52,251 nucleotides of DNA, taken from positions 1-52,251 of the forward strand of contig NZ_JABANE010000061.1 in NCBI RefSeq assembly GCF_012844305.1. Direction: 5' to 3'. The stretch is from Flammeovirga aprica JL-4 (lineage in GTDB: Bacteria; Bacteroidota; Bacteroidia; Cytophagales; Flammeovirgaceae). The position numbers were made by a program, and so were the translations under genes. Positions within the stretch are counted from its first letter, which is position 1, and the number at the start of each line of letters is the position of its first letter. Of the stretch, positions 44,396 to 52,251 are shown piece after piece. The notes under the pieces were generated by a model. That model was not told the origin of the DNA. It saw only the letters and a program-made list of their open reading frames with translations, and ran no database searches.

Positions 44396-45616
44396 ATGAA
44401 GAATATCATTTACTTATTTTTGCTCCTATCATCCAATACTGTTTTTGCACAAGAGTGTGAATCTGATTTTATTATTGTCGTGGATCAAGAACTTTCGCCT
44501 ATTACTTTTAGAGTCAATACTAATTCATCCTTCTATATCGACTGGAGCAATGATGGTCATTGGGTAGAAGTGACTACCAATGGAATGGAAACGATTGAAC
44601 ATCATTTTACAGGATCTATTGATACAATCCGCATAAGAGGAGAATTAAATCATTTCAATGCTCCGCAAAGCATTATTGATGTAGCACAATGGGGACATAC
44701 TAATTTCACCTCATTCCAAAATGCCTTTTACCACTGTACGAATCTTATTGCTTTTTCGGCAAAAGACACACCTGATTTATCCTCTGTATCAATTATGTGG
44801 GCGGCTTTTGCTCGAGCTACACACTTTAATGGTGACTTAAGTAAATGGAATATGTCTTCAGTGACTGATATGGGATGGATGTTTTCTGGTGCAAGTAGTT
44901 TTAATGGGGACCTTAGTAAATGGGATGTGTCTTCTGTAACAGATATGCCCATGATGTTTGAAGAAGCATTGAGTTTTAACGGTGATATCAGCAATTGGGA
45001 CGTCTCATCTGTAGAATATATGTCGTGGATGTTTTATGGGGCCGTTACATTTAATAGTGATATTAGTTTATGGGATGTTTCATCAGTAGTAGATATGAGT
45101 GGGATGTTTCATAGAGCTAAAAGTTTTAAAGGAGACTTAAGTAAATGGGATGTAACATCCGTATATGCTTTGCGGTCTTTCCTTCTTGATACAAATTACC
45201 CAAGCGATAAATATGATGATCTATTAAATAGTTGGAGTCAATTAGACCTGGTAAAGTACCTTGAGATAGATATATCGGCTACTTACTGTAAAGGTGAGGC
45301 AGGTAGACAAAAGATAGTGAGCGAGCATGGCTGGGAAATATATGACCATGGGAAATCTTGCCCTAATTCTATAGATTTTGTTCAATACAATGTAAATAAT
45401 GCGAACAATCAGAAAACAAAAATAGAAATATCAGGAAGGGTAAATTGGAAACTATACGACTTCAATGGACAATTAATTGAATTTGGTTCGTTGAATTTAA
45501 AACCTGGAGAAGAATTAAAATGGTGGGAACTTCAAAAGAAATATCATACTGCGAGTATACTAAGACTTCATGATAGTTCAGGGAAAATATCTGTAATTAA
45601 ATTTAGTAAAGTATAA
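44396..45616 (+). CDS. BspA-like (DUF285) surface protein with a T9SS-type C-terminal domain
   Basis: A 406-residue exported protein with a 19-residue signal ending VFAQ. Residues about 100-270 are six or so 25-residue DUF285/BspA repeats with the pattern F-GDLSKWDVSSVTDMxxMF, a right-handed solenoid found in surface proteins. The last 75 residues (KIEISGRVNWKLYDFNGQLIEFGSLNLKPGEEL) resemble a type A Por-secretion sorting domain, so export by the type IX system and attachment to the surface are inferred. It starts with ATG and is monocistronic. Ligand unknown. Confidence 0.85.
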   Translation: MKNIIYLFLLLSSNTVFAQECESDFIIVVDQELSPITFRVNTNSSFYIDWSNDGHWVEVTTNGMETIEHHFTGSIDTIRIRGELNHFNAPQSIIDVAQWGHTNFTSFQNAFYHCTNLIAFSAKDTPDLSSVSIMWAAFARATHFNGDLSKWNMSSVTDMGWMFSGASSFNGDLSKWDVSSVTDMPMMFEEALSFNGDISNWDVSSVEYMSWMFYGAVTFNSDISLWDVSSVVDMSGMFHRAKSFKGDLSKWDVTSVYALRSFLLDTNYPSDKYDDLLNSWSQLDLVKYLEIDISATYCKGEAGRQKIVSEHGWEIYDHGKSCPNSIDFVQYNVNNANNQKTKIEISGRVNWKLYDFNGQLIEFGSLNLKPGEELKWWELQKKYHTASILRLHDSSGKISVIKFSKV

Positions 45617-45691
45617 ATGCACTATCAACTAGGTTTTCACCAACTTCTAATTAAATTTTCTGTGCTATGTTATGCTTTAAAGTAGAGGATA

Positions 45692-45776
45692 GCACTACTC
45701 TCACACTTGCTGGCACTAATGTTAACCTACTGTATCATTCATGACTTTTAGATTATCAGAAATCTTCTGATGTATA
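45692..45776. repeat. About 90-bp dispersed repeat, copy 2
   Basis: It matches 35155-35246 in order: AGCACTAC, CTGGCAC, AATGTTAA, CATTCATG and AGATTATCAGAAATCTTCTG. The ATCAGAA-ATC-TTCTGAT hairpin (45757-45773) is a perfect 7-bp stem. It is shorter than copy 1 by about 10 bases near the 5' end. Confidence 0.65.
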
Positions 45777-45786
45777 AAAAAGCATG

Positions 45787-45837
45787 AAAAAATACCCTCT
45801 CAAAAAGTAAAACACTACTTAAAGAGAGGGTATTTTT
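45787..45837 (-). terminator. Terminator of the sulfatase gene
   Basis: AAAATACCCTCTC pairs with GAGAGGGTATTTT, with AAGTA/TACTT pairing inside. It ends 1 bp from the sulfatase stop codon. It can also end the BspA-like transcript from the other side. Confidence 0.88.
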
Positions 45838-45838
45838 C

Positions 45839-47449
45839 TTATTCAGATAACGTTTTTGTATCCCAATATTTCTCCACTATCGCTTGAATTTCCGGATAGT
45901 TTTCATCTGTCTCATTCAAGTCTTCTCTTTGTTGTTTTAATTCTGATTTCAACTTTGCAATAATATCCTGGTATTCTGGATCATCGTAGCGGTTATGCAA
46001 TTCCTCTGGATCATTTTTAAGGTCATAGAATTCCCAAGTGTGAGGCGTTTCTCTTTCGATACCATAATATTGTTTTGCCCAGTAATGTTTTGCGTACTCT
46101 GATTCTGGTAAATAGTGCTTTCCATAATAGAATACTAACTTATAATCTTTGGTACGTAAACCGAAATGAGCCGGTACGTAATGATGAATGATATGCATCC
46201 AATAACGGTAGTAAGTTGACGTTCTCCAACCCTTCTCTTCTTTTCCTTTTAGCGTCCTTGCAAAGCTTCTTCCTTGCATGTACTCAGGTGCTTTTCCTCC
46301 TGCCATTTCTATTAATGTTGGAGCAAAATCTGTATTGTTAATTAAAAGATCGGCTTCCTTCCCTTCTTTAATCATTTTAGGATAATGTACGATAAATGGC
46401 ATACGCATAGACTCTTCATAAATCCATCGTTTATCTTGCAAATCGTGCTCACCCAACATCATTCCTTGATCTGCCGTGTAAACAATGATAGTATTTTCCC
46501 AAAGGCCTTCTTTCTTTAAGTAATCAAATAAACGACCTAAGTTATCGTCCACTCCTTTTACACAACGCAAGTATCTTTTCAAATAATCTTGATAAGCAAC
46601 GTGTGCCGACTGTTGCCCTTTTAGAGAATCCTCATGGAAAAATTTATTATAATTTCTATACATATGACGGTCAGAAACCGAAGTACCAATATAGTTTGTC
46701 AAAGAATCATTGGCTCCTCTTGTGCCTTCCGATCCCCAATTGGGTTGATAATATAGACTTGAAGGCTCTGGAATTTCAGTATCCGCTAAATAGTCTTCGT
46801 AACGAGGTGCATATTCAAAGAAATCGTGTGGTGCTTTGTAATGATGCATTAAGAAAAATGGCTTATTCTTATCTCTATTTTCTAAATATTCGATCGTCAC
46901 ATCCGTAATTACATCACTTGAGTGTCCTTCCGTTTTCACTTTATTTTTTGGCCACTCTCCTTTTCCCTTTTCATGGAATGAAGGATTGAAATATTTTCCT
47001 TGGCCAGGTAACACTTTATAATAATCAAAAGCAGTTGGTTCAATATGCAAATGCCACTTTCCAATTATCGCAGTACTGTACCCCAACTTTTTCATTTCTT
47101 TTGGTAAATATTGCTTTTCCGGCTCTAAGCGAATATCCAAGTCCAATACACCATTTGTCTGAGGGTACTGACCAGTGATAATTGATGCTCTACTTGGTGT
47201 ACAAATAGAGTTATTACAAAAAGCATTGCTAAAACGAATTCCTTCGTCTGCCAGCTTATCTAAATTGGGTGTTGGGTTTAATGATGATAATCGTCCACCG
47301 TAAGCACCGATAGCGTGTGCGGCATGATCATCTGACATAATGTAAATGATATTGGGTTGTTTTTTTTGAGCAAAAGAAATTGCTGAAGACAACAAGAATG
47401 CGAGTAACATTCCTGTTTTTGTGAGTAGTTGAAGATTAAATATTTTCAT
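45839..47449 (-). CDS. S1-family sulfatase (formylglycine-dependent)
   Basis: A 536-residue exported enzyme with a signal ending SFAQ. The N-terminal metal site IMSDDHAAHA (Asp40, Asp41) and the CTPSRASIITG motif (Cys83 to formylglycine) are intact. Later active-site segments are present: GKWHLH (about 120), HHYKAPHDFFEY (about 200) and TADQGMMLGEHDLQDKRWIYEESMRMPFIV (about 325). It hydrolyses sulfate esters on carbohydrates after maturation by an anaerobic- or FGE-type enzyme not in the window. It is downstream of the GH29 fucosidase on the same strand, with a palindromic repeat in the gap, so sulfated fucose-containing glycans are the likely target (inference). Confidence 0.93.
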   Translation of the reverse strand: MKIFNLQLLTKTGMLLAFLLSSAISFAQKKQPNIIYIMSDDHAAHAIGAYGGRLSSLNPTPNLDKLADEGIRFSNAFCNNSICTPSRASIITGQYPQTNGVLDLDIRLEPEKQYLPKEMKKLGYSTAIIGKWHLHIEPTAFDYYKVLPGQGKYFNPSFHEKGKGEWPKNKVKTEGHSSDVITDVTIEYLENRDKNKPFFLMHHYKAPHDFFEYAPRYEDYLADTEIPEPSSLYYQPNWGSEGTRGANDSLTNYIGTSVSDRHMYRNYNKFFHEDSLKGQQSAHVAYQDYLKRYLRCVKGVDDNLGRLFDYLKKEGLWENTIIVYTADQGMMLGEHDLQDKRWIYEESMRMPFIVHYPKMIKEGKEADLLINNTDFAPTLIEMAGGKAPEYMQGRSFARTLKGKEEKGWRTSTYYRYWMHIIHHYVPAHFGLRTKDYKLVFYYGKHYLPESEYAKHYWAKQYYGIERETPHTWEFYDLKNDPEELHNRYDDPEYQDIIAKLKSELKQQREDLNETDENYPEIQAIVEKYWDTKTLSE

Positions 47450-47539
47450 TTCTGTTTTAATATAATGTCTATTTCTAATGTTAATGATGCTCAGCTTGGT
47501 TTGAGCTATTAGTTTATATAATAAATATCATGGATTGTA

Positions 47540-47586
47540 ATATGGTTCGTGAGAACGTTGCAATGCAATATCCTAACGAACCATAT
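47540..47586. repeat. Palindromic repeat with TTGCAATGCAA core, copy 2
   Basis: ATATGGTTCG (47540-47549) and CGAACCATAT (47577-47586) are exact complements. The core AACGTTGCAATGCAATATCC matches, in reverse complement, the core of 17866-17975. It lies between the fucosidase and the sulfatase and may also act as a partial terminator. Confidence 0.65.
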
Positions 47587-47594
47587 CATAAGTA

Positions 47595-49115
47595 TTATTT
47601 ATTTTCTTTAAAATTGATCTTAAATACATAAGCAAAATCACATGGCTTATCTTTAGGAAGCGTTACATTCAATGCTTCTTCCGTTCTTTCCCATTTTAAT
47701 TTCCCTTTGTGGCCAATCAATTCTATATCTTTTACTTTCGAATTATATGCAATTAAACCTAATGATTTGATAGGCAATACTCCTGATTCAGGCCAGCCTA
47801 ATGCAATAGCATATAACTGATCTCCTTTTGTTGTGAAACGGATATCTTCAGCTCCAAAACCATCAAATTTTTGATCGGCTAAGTGACCACTTTTCGTTTT
47901 CGTTGGGCCTTCTCCAAAAATCAACCAAGGACGGCTATCGTAAATTGCTTCTCCATTTAACTTTAACCATGCTCCCATTTCCAACAAACGTTCTTTTTGT
48001 TCTTGAGGGATTGTACCATCAGGATGTGGTGCAACGTTTAGTAATAGACAACCATTTTTACTGACAATATCCACAAGGTCATCAATTAAACGGTTCGTAG
48101 GATAACATTTTAAGTCTGATGCATAAGACCAAGAAGATTTTGAAATAGATGTATCCGTTAACCATGGATCAGGATAGATATCCGGCATGCGTTCACGCTC
48201 CAAATCTACTGTTCCAACACCCAATGGGAAGTCAGGACGCTTAAATGTAAATACTCTTTCTATATTATTTTGAGCACTGTGATTATGTACATAAGCCACC
48301 ATTTGCTTTCTGATACCTTCTGATAAAATTCTAACTCTGTTATCAAACCAAAGTAAATCTGGTGAATAGCCATCCACTACTTCTTTTACTTTTTCTAGCC
48401 AAATTCTTTCAAACTCAGGGCTAGGCATTGGGTAAGACCCTTTTTCATCACCAATCTTAAGAAGACGAGAAGTTTCAGGAATTTTTGGTCCATATAAACC
48501 TGCAAATTCTGGATTAGCACAATCCGTATTTTCATCCCAAGTGGGATACCAACCCCAAAGCCAAGAGTGATGCAGACTGACCACGTATTTCATTCCTCTC
48601 TTCTTTACCGCTTTTTTCATCTCCGCAACCACGTCGATCTTCGGGCCCATTTTTACCGAGTTCCAAGGGTTCACTTTAGAATCCCACATTGAAAAACCGT
48701 CAGCATGTTCTCCCGCCGGTCCTGCAAACTGTGCCCCTGCTTTTTGGAACAATTCAGCCCACTCATCTGCATTAAATTTCTCACCAGTCAGTTTCGGCAC
48801 TAAATCTTTATAGCCAAATTCTTTCTGATCTCCGTACGTTTCTTTATGGAATTTGTAATTCGGGTGCCAATCATTGTACATGTTTCTTCCGTACCAATCT
48901 GAATTACCCGTGGCCATAGAAGCCGAGTAAACACCCCAGTGAGTATATATACCAAACTTGGCATTTCTAAACCATTCAGGACACTCGTATTGACTCAATG
49001 ATTCCCAATTCGGCTCAAAGTGTTTTTTAGCTTCTTTAGGTTGCTCTTGTTGTTTATTGCATGCTCCTATGAACAGTGCAAAGACAAATAGTGTAATTAA
49101 TCTAATTCGATTCAT
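47595..49115 (-). CDS. GH29 alpha-L-fucosidase, lipoprotein
   Basis: I choose ATG 49115 (506 residues), which gives a lipoprotein signal ending IGAC (Cys19); the frame upstream to 49133 adds six poor residues. The catalytic domain includes CPEWFRNAKFGIYTHWG, YGRNMYNDW, AGAQFAGPAGEHADGFSMWDS, YVVSLHHSWLWG and the nucleophile in SPDLLWFDNR (Asp about 258). A small C-terminal beta domain follows (FTTKGDQLYAIALGWP). GH29 releases alpha-L-fucose by retention. It is upstream of a sulfatase on the same strand with a 145-bp gap, suggesting fucoidan-type substrate use. Anchoring is on the outer membrane or periplasmic face. Confidence 0.93.
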   Translation of the reverse strand: MNRIRLITLFVFALFIGACNKQQEQPKEAKKHFEPNWESLSQYECPEWFRNAKFGIYTHWGVYSASMATGNSDWYGRNMYNDWHPNYKFHKETYGDQKEFGYKDLVPKLTGEKFNADEWAELFQKAGAQFAGPAGEHADGFSMWDSKVNPWNSVKMGPKIDVVAEMKKAVKKRGMKYVVSLHHSWLWGWYPTWDENTDCANPEFAGLYGPKIPETSRLLKIGDEKGSYPMPSPEFERIWLEKVKEVVDGYSPDLLWFDNRVRILSEGIRKQMVAYVHNHSAQNNIERVFTFKRPDFPLGVGTVDLERERMPDIYPDPWLTDTSISKSSWSYASDLKCYPTNRLIDDLVDIVSKNGCLLLNVAPHPDGTIPQEQKERLLEMGAWLKLNGEAIYDSRPWLIFGEGPTKTKSGHLADQKFDGFGAEDIRFTTKGDQLYAIALGWPESGVLPIKSLGLIAYNSKVKDIELIGHKGKLKWERTEEALNVTLPKDKPCDFAYVFKINFKENK

Positions 49116-49738
49116 TTCTATCGTTATATTCATTAATCTAGTGAAGTGCTAGGACAGAAGTCCAATAAGCTAGTCTATATTGATTTGCTGAATAAACTAA
49201 GTCAATTTTAAGGAAACGGAAGTGTGGTAAAAAAATTACACCCCACTTAATATTAAAATTTACACTCTTATAGACTTGAATTTCTATTGTAAAAGGTTGT
49301 AAAATCTATTACAACGGACTTATAAAAGGCTTTTTCAATGTTTTTTAAGGATAGACTTTGTATAGACAACAGGTATTATGAGGAAATAGATTACAATAAT
49401 CCCGTTTATAATAGATGCAGAAAAAAGAGATCAAAAATATGTACCATATCTTCATTCCTAGTTGATTAAAAATAATACACTTTTCTCCAGATGATTAATA
49501 CAAAAATCAACGAATAAGAAAAGGTTATGTTATTATGTTACTTGATTTTATTTAAAGGACAAGTGTATAAATTATATATAGTCGTTTGAAATTGGGAGTG
49601 TCTGATTTTTGATGACTTTTTATTATCATTCTAAATAATATATTCTCAGAATAAAATCCCACAATCTCTCCTTACATTAACAGAATAATTGTTAATTTTG
49701 TTAACACAATGATTTTTCACTTAGCTACATTAACAAAT
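49116..49738. other. Gene-free spacer upstream of the unknown secreted protein
   Basis: The stretch is divergent between the fucosidase and the gene at 49739. I see no repeat or strong hairpin. A TAATTTTG box at 49693-49700 is the only likely promoter element. Confidence 0.5.
49693..49700 (+). promoter_or_regulatory. Putative -7 box of the secreted protein gene
   Basis: TAATTTTG fits TAnnTTTG and lies 39 bp before the chosen ATG. No clear -33 box is seen. Confidence 0.4.
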
Positions 49739-51466
49739 ATGCAAACATTTATTACAACAATTCTCATCTTACTATTACTAACCAGCAGTGCTTTCTCTCA
49801 AAGTCAAAACGACTCAACTGCAACAGCTGATTCTACCAAGGACGCAACTGCAAGAAAAATAGCTCAAGAAAACAAAGAGACTATTGAGCTTTTAAAACAG
49901 TACATCAATGAAAGTTATCTAGACACTGTTGGTTACTTATATTTTTACGATAATTTCCAAGTCCAAAAAGATAGAGAAGTAATAAACCGTGATTCTGTAA
50001 AACTTTCGATCAATAATTTTGATATACTTATCAATACTAATAAGGATCATATACAACTTAAAGAAGATACAATTTCACTTGATATCTTTACCAGAAATGA
50101 CACTATGATAATTAAACATAAAAAGGATACTTTAACAACTTTACGCATCCATTCTATAGATAATGAAGAGCATAAGGGTCATTTCTTCAAACCAAGAGCA
50201 TATGAAAGAAAAATCAACCTAAAGATTTTAAACGATAACGATTCAACTGACGATTACAAATTAGAATATCCAATTTATGACATTCGTTCAAATAGTACCA
50301 TCCCAGAACAACTAGATTGGTTATTATTAAAAGTTGGAGGTAGTACATTAAAAATTAGATTCAGAGAATTTAAATCAAAAACTAGAACATATTATAGAAA
50401 ATCAACACATGTAGAAGTCAATGAAGATGGGATATTATTTGTGAAAATAATTACACATGATTATAATACTTTTAGTAGTGGTCCAATCAACTTAAAACAG
50501 GAAAACAGGTTAAATAAGTTAGAGTTTTATAATAAAAAAGAAAAAGAAACGGTAAAGTTTTATGATGTAATTAACTGGATGCCTAAGTCAGAAAATGTGA
50601 TGTATAGACCGGGTAAAGGCAACTATGATATTGAAGGGTTTAAAAGTAAATTACCTCTTCATAAAGGTGTTTCCCTAGATCATTACCTTGATGTTAGAAT
50701 TTTCACAGATGCTTTAGGTTTAATTGGGCAAGCTGATAATGGATTAGTAGATACCGAGCTGTCAATGCCATTTCCATTATTCAATGACATTATACCCTCA
50801 AAAAAGCGACGAACTTACTTGAAGTTCCTAAGTCGAATAGAATTTAACGGAAGATTTTCACTACTTGATAGTTCTTCAAGATATGCCAATATCGATACGG
50901 TTTCCTTTATAAATGGCACTGATACTTCCTCTGTTTTTAGAGTTAATAATAAACTGAAAGTGAAACAGCAATCGTTCTTGGAACTTTCTGCCCAATTGAA
51001 TCTTATCAAGTGGAAAGTTCATAATAATACATTTGAGATAAATGGTGGCTTTAATTATTATTTAACAGACACCAGAAATACATTCACAGGTGATGTTGGT
51101 AGAATTTCCTCCTCAAGTTTAAATCTCAATTTCCATTATTTACTTCAAGCCTATACTAATTATGGACTAGAAGTTTCTGGTGGATATGAATGGCAATATA
51201 TCAATGATCCAAAATTCTTTGAAGCCAGAAATGATCAAAGATTAGTAAATATTGGAATTGAATTATTCTATAACCCTAAAAGCAACACACAAAAGAGAGT
51301 GTTTTTAAGGTTTATGTATTCAAGAGCTGAACTAACAGAAAACCCTCTGTACTATTATGGTACACCAAATGAAGTGTTAGCCAATGATGCTAAAAATTAC
51401 CAAGACCAATTTGTCAAGTTTCAAATTGGTTATAAAACAGGTATTAAGATCTTTTCAAAGAAGTAG
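49739..51466 (+). CDS. Secreted protein of unknown function, probable outer-membrane barrel
   Basis: I use ATG 49739 (575 residues), whose signal peptide ends AFSQ; the frame begins at 49709 but the leader is then too long. Residues about 25-300 are beta-rich with no motif I recognise. The last 190 residues show alternating amphipathic strands (FNGRFSLLD, FLELSAQLNLIKWKV, LNLNFHYLLQAYTNYGLEVSGGYEWQY, VNIGIELFYN, FVKFQIGYKTGIKIF) as expected for an outer-membrane barrel. It stands alone. Function unknown. Confidence 0.7.
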   Translation: MQTFITTILILLLLTSSAFSQSQNDSTATADSTKDATARKIAQENKETIELLKQYINESYLDTVGYLYFYDNFQVQKDREVINRDSVKLSINNFDILINTNKDHIQLKEDTISLDIFTRNDTMIIKHKKDTLTTLRIHSIDNEEHKGHFFKPRAYERKINLKILNDNDSTDDYKLEYPIYDIRSNSTIPEQLDWLLLKVGGSTLKIRFREFKSKTRTYYRKSTHVEVNEDGILFVKIITHDYNTFSSGPINLKQENRLNKLEFYNKKEKETVKFYDVINWMPKSENVMYRPGKGNYDIEGFKSKLPLHKGVSLDHYLDVRIFTDALGLIGQADNGLVDTELSMPFPLFNDIIPSKKRRTYLKFLSRIEFNGRFSLLDSSSRYANIDTVSFINGTDTSSVFRVNNKLKVKQQSFLELSAQLNLIKWKVHNNTFEINGGFNYYLTDTRNTFTGDVGRISSSSLNLNFHYLLQAYTNYGLEVSGGYEWQYINDPKFFEARNDQRLVNIGIELFYNPKSNTQKRVFLRFMYSRAELTENPLYYYGTPNEVLANDAKNYQDQFVKFQIGYKTGIKIFSKK

Positions 51467-51517
51467 CCCCTCCCTAATTAATAAACGGAATCATCATTCA
51501 TTTGGGTAGGTAACTAT

Positions 51518-52251
51518 TTAAGTGTTGTTATACCACCTATCTATTAATATTTGTTCTTTTTTAGATGGACGTCCTTTCTTTTTAGGGGGCGTCCATTTTT
51601 TTATCGACCTATGTATTAAAGTCAGTTCTTCAAAGGTAAGTTTCTGATTTACAATGCCAGAAGCTTGTGCGGGTGTTTTCTTTAATGATTGATGCACTCT
51701 GCAGAAGTTGTAAAAACCACCGAAAAGATATAACCACTTTTCTGACAAGCTAGTATTTTTGACCACTGATCTACTTCTTCGTGTGAAAGTATGTATACTG
51801 CTTCTCATTGTCGCATTAAATCTTTCAATAAAAGCAGTATGAATTACCCCTTTATTATTTAATTTCTTCATCAGAAAGGGGATTGCTTTTGGGGTACCCA
51901 AAGCAATGTTGCAATGATTAACACCATAGCATAAATAACGCTTTCCTTTTCGAACATAGTTTTTGATACATTGTACTAACACTATATTTATAGGAAAGCA
52001 ATAGGAAGACCTTCCTGTTTTACCATTTCGGGGAATTTTCTTATGAAAATGTTTTCTTATACCTGTTTTGTAACTACTTAATCCATCTGTCGCAATAAGT
52101 AACAACTTTTTATGATCACAACATTTTGATACTAAACTGCATAAGTTATCAATTAAAGAGGCATTCCTACTTGTACTGACATGACCTCCTAGCCATAACT
52201 TATAAGTTGATGATAATGCACTTGTTACCCAATGTTTTCCTCCAGGAGCAG
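51518..52251 (-). mobile_element. Insertion sequence end with a truncated DDE transposase gene
   Basis: The reading frame is open from the window edge (52251) to TAA at 51518. The visible part contains HWVTSALSSTYKLWLGGH, the DDE core LLIATDGLSSYKTGIRKHF and, late, HTAFIERFNATMRSSIHTFTRRSRS followed by FCRVHQSLKKTPAQASGI. The IERFNxxxR with RRxRS recalls IS1-like transposases, in which the catalytic Glu sits in this helix. The N-terminal zinc and HTH part lies beyond the window. The Lys-rich C-terminus (KKWTPPKKKGRPSKKEQ) is likely DNA-binding. The element's end near 51500 is not defined. It is probably a mobile copy; the family is uncertain. Confidence 0.8.

Overview
The window comes from a low-GC marine Bacteroidota genome, most likely Cytophagales and close to Flammeovirga (inference). 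The evidence is three SusC/SusD pairs, lipoprotein signals with a Cys at the lipobox, a T9SS-type C-terminal domain, a Reg_prop/Y_Y_Y sensor, promoter boxes of the Bacteroidota TAnnTTTG type and weak Shine-Dalgarno sequences. One RNA gene is present: a tmRNA at 18225-18630 with the predicted tag GNNSFAMAA. I found no rRNA, tRNA, CRISPR array or replication origin.

Layout. 1-4 kb: one end of a 162-bp dispersed repeat, a TRIC/UPF0126 membrane protein, a leucine-rich-repeat lipoprotein and two small hypothetical genes. 4-16 kb: two paralogous SusC/SusD pairs placed head to head around a 1.65-kb gene-free region. 16-18.7 kb: a secreted protein with a TonB-like C-terminus, then tmRNA. 18.7-24 kb: an accessory stretch with three unknown genes, an HU-like/DUF4469 DNA-binding protein followed by a 391-bp tandem array built from 23-bp half-units, and a Fic gene broken by a 7-bp tandem duplication behind a doubled operator-like dyad. 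24-27.3 kb: a tight four-gene operon with an M48 metalloprotease and three AIM24-family paralogues. 28-35 kb: a third SusC/SusD pair, then a sensor that fuses a 7TM-DISM membrane module to an IS1595-type transposase zinc ribbon and helix-turn-helix. This gene sits between two 162-bp repeats in inverted orientation. 35-39 kb: a large Reg_prop/Y_Y_Y/SpoIIE phosphatase sensor. 39-45.6 kb: a DUF1186/SEC-C protein, an HxlR regulator divergent from a SnoaL-like protein with paired operator-like repeats, a bestrophin, and a BspA-like surface protein. 45.8-49.1 kb: an S1 sulfatase and a GH29 alpha-L-fucosidase, suggesting use of sulfated fucans. 49.7-52.25 kb: an unknown secreted protein and a transposase cut by the window edge.

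How it fits together (inference). Much of the window serves glycan capture at the outer membrane (SusC/SusD), exolytic processing (fucosidase, sulfatase) and envelope sensing (7TM-DISM fusion, Reg_prop-SpoIIE). The intergenic regions are rich in palindromic repeats belonging to at least four families. The strongest candidates for something undescribed are the membrane sensor with a transposase-derived DNA-binding tail inside inverted MITE-like repeats, and the HU-like protein next to the dimeric 23-bp array.
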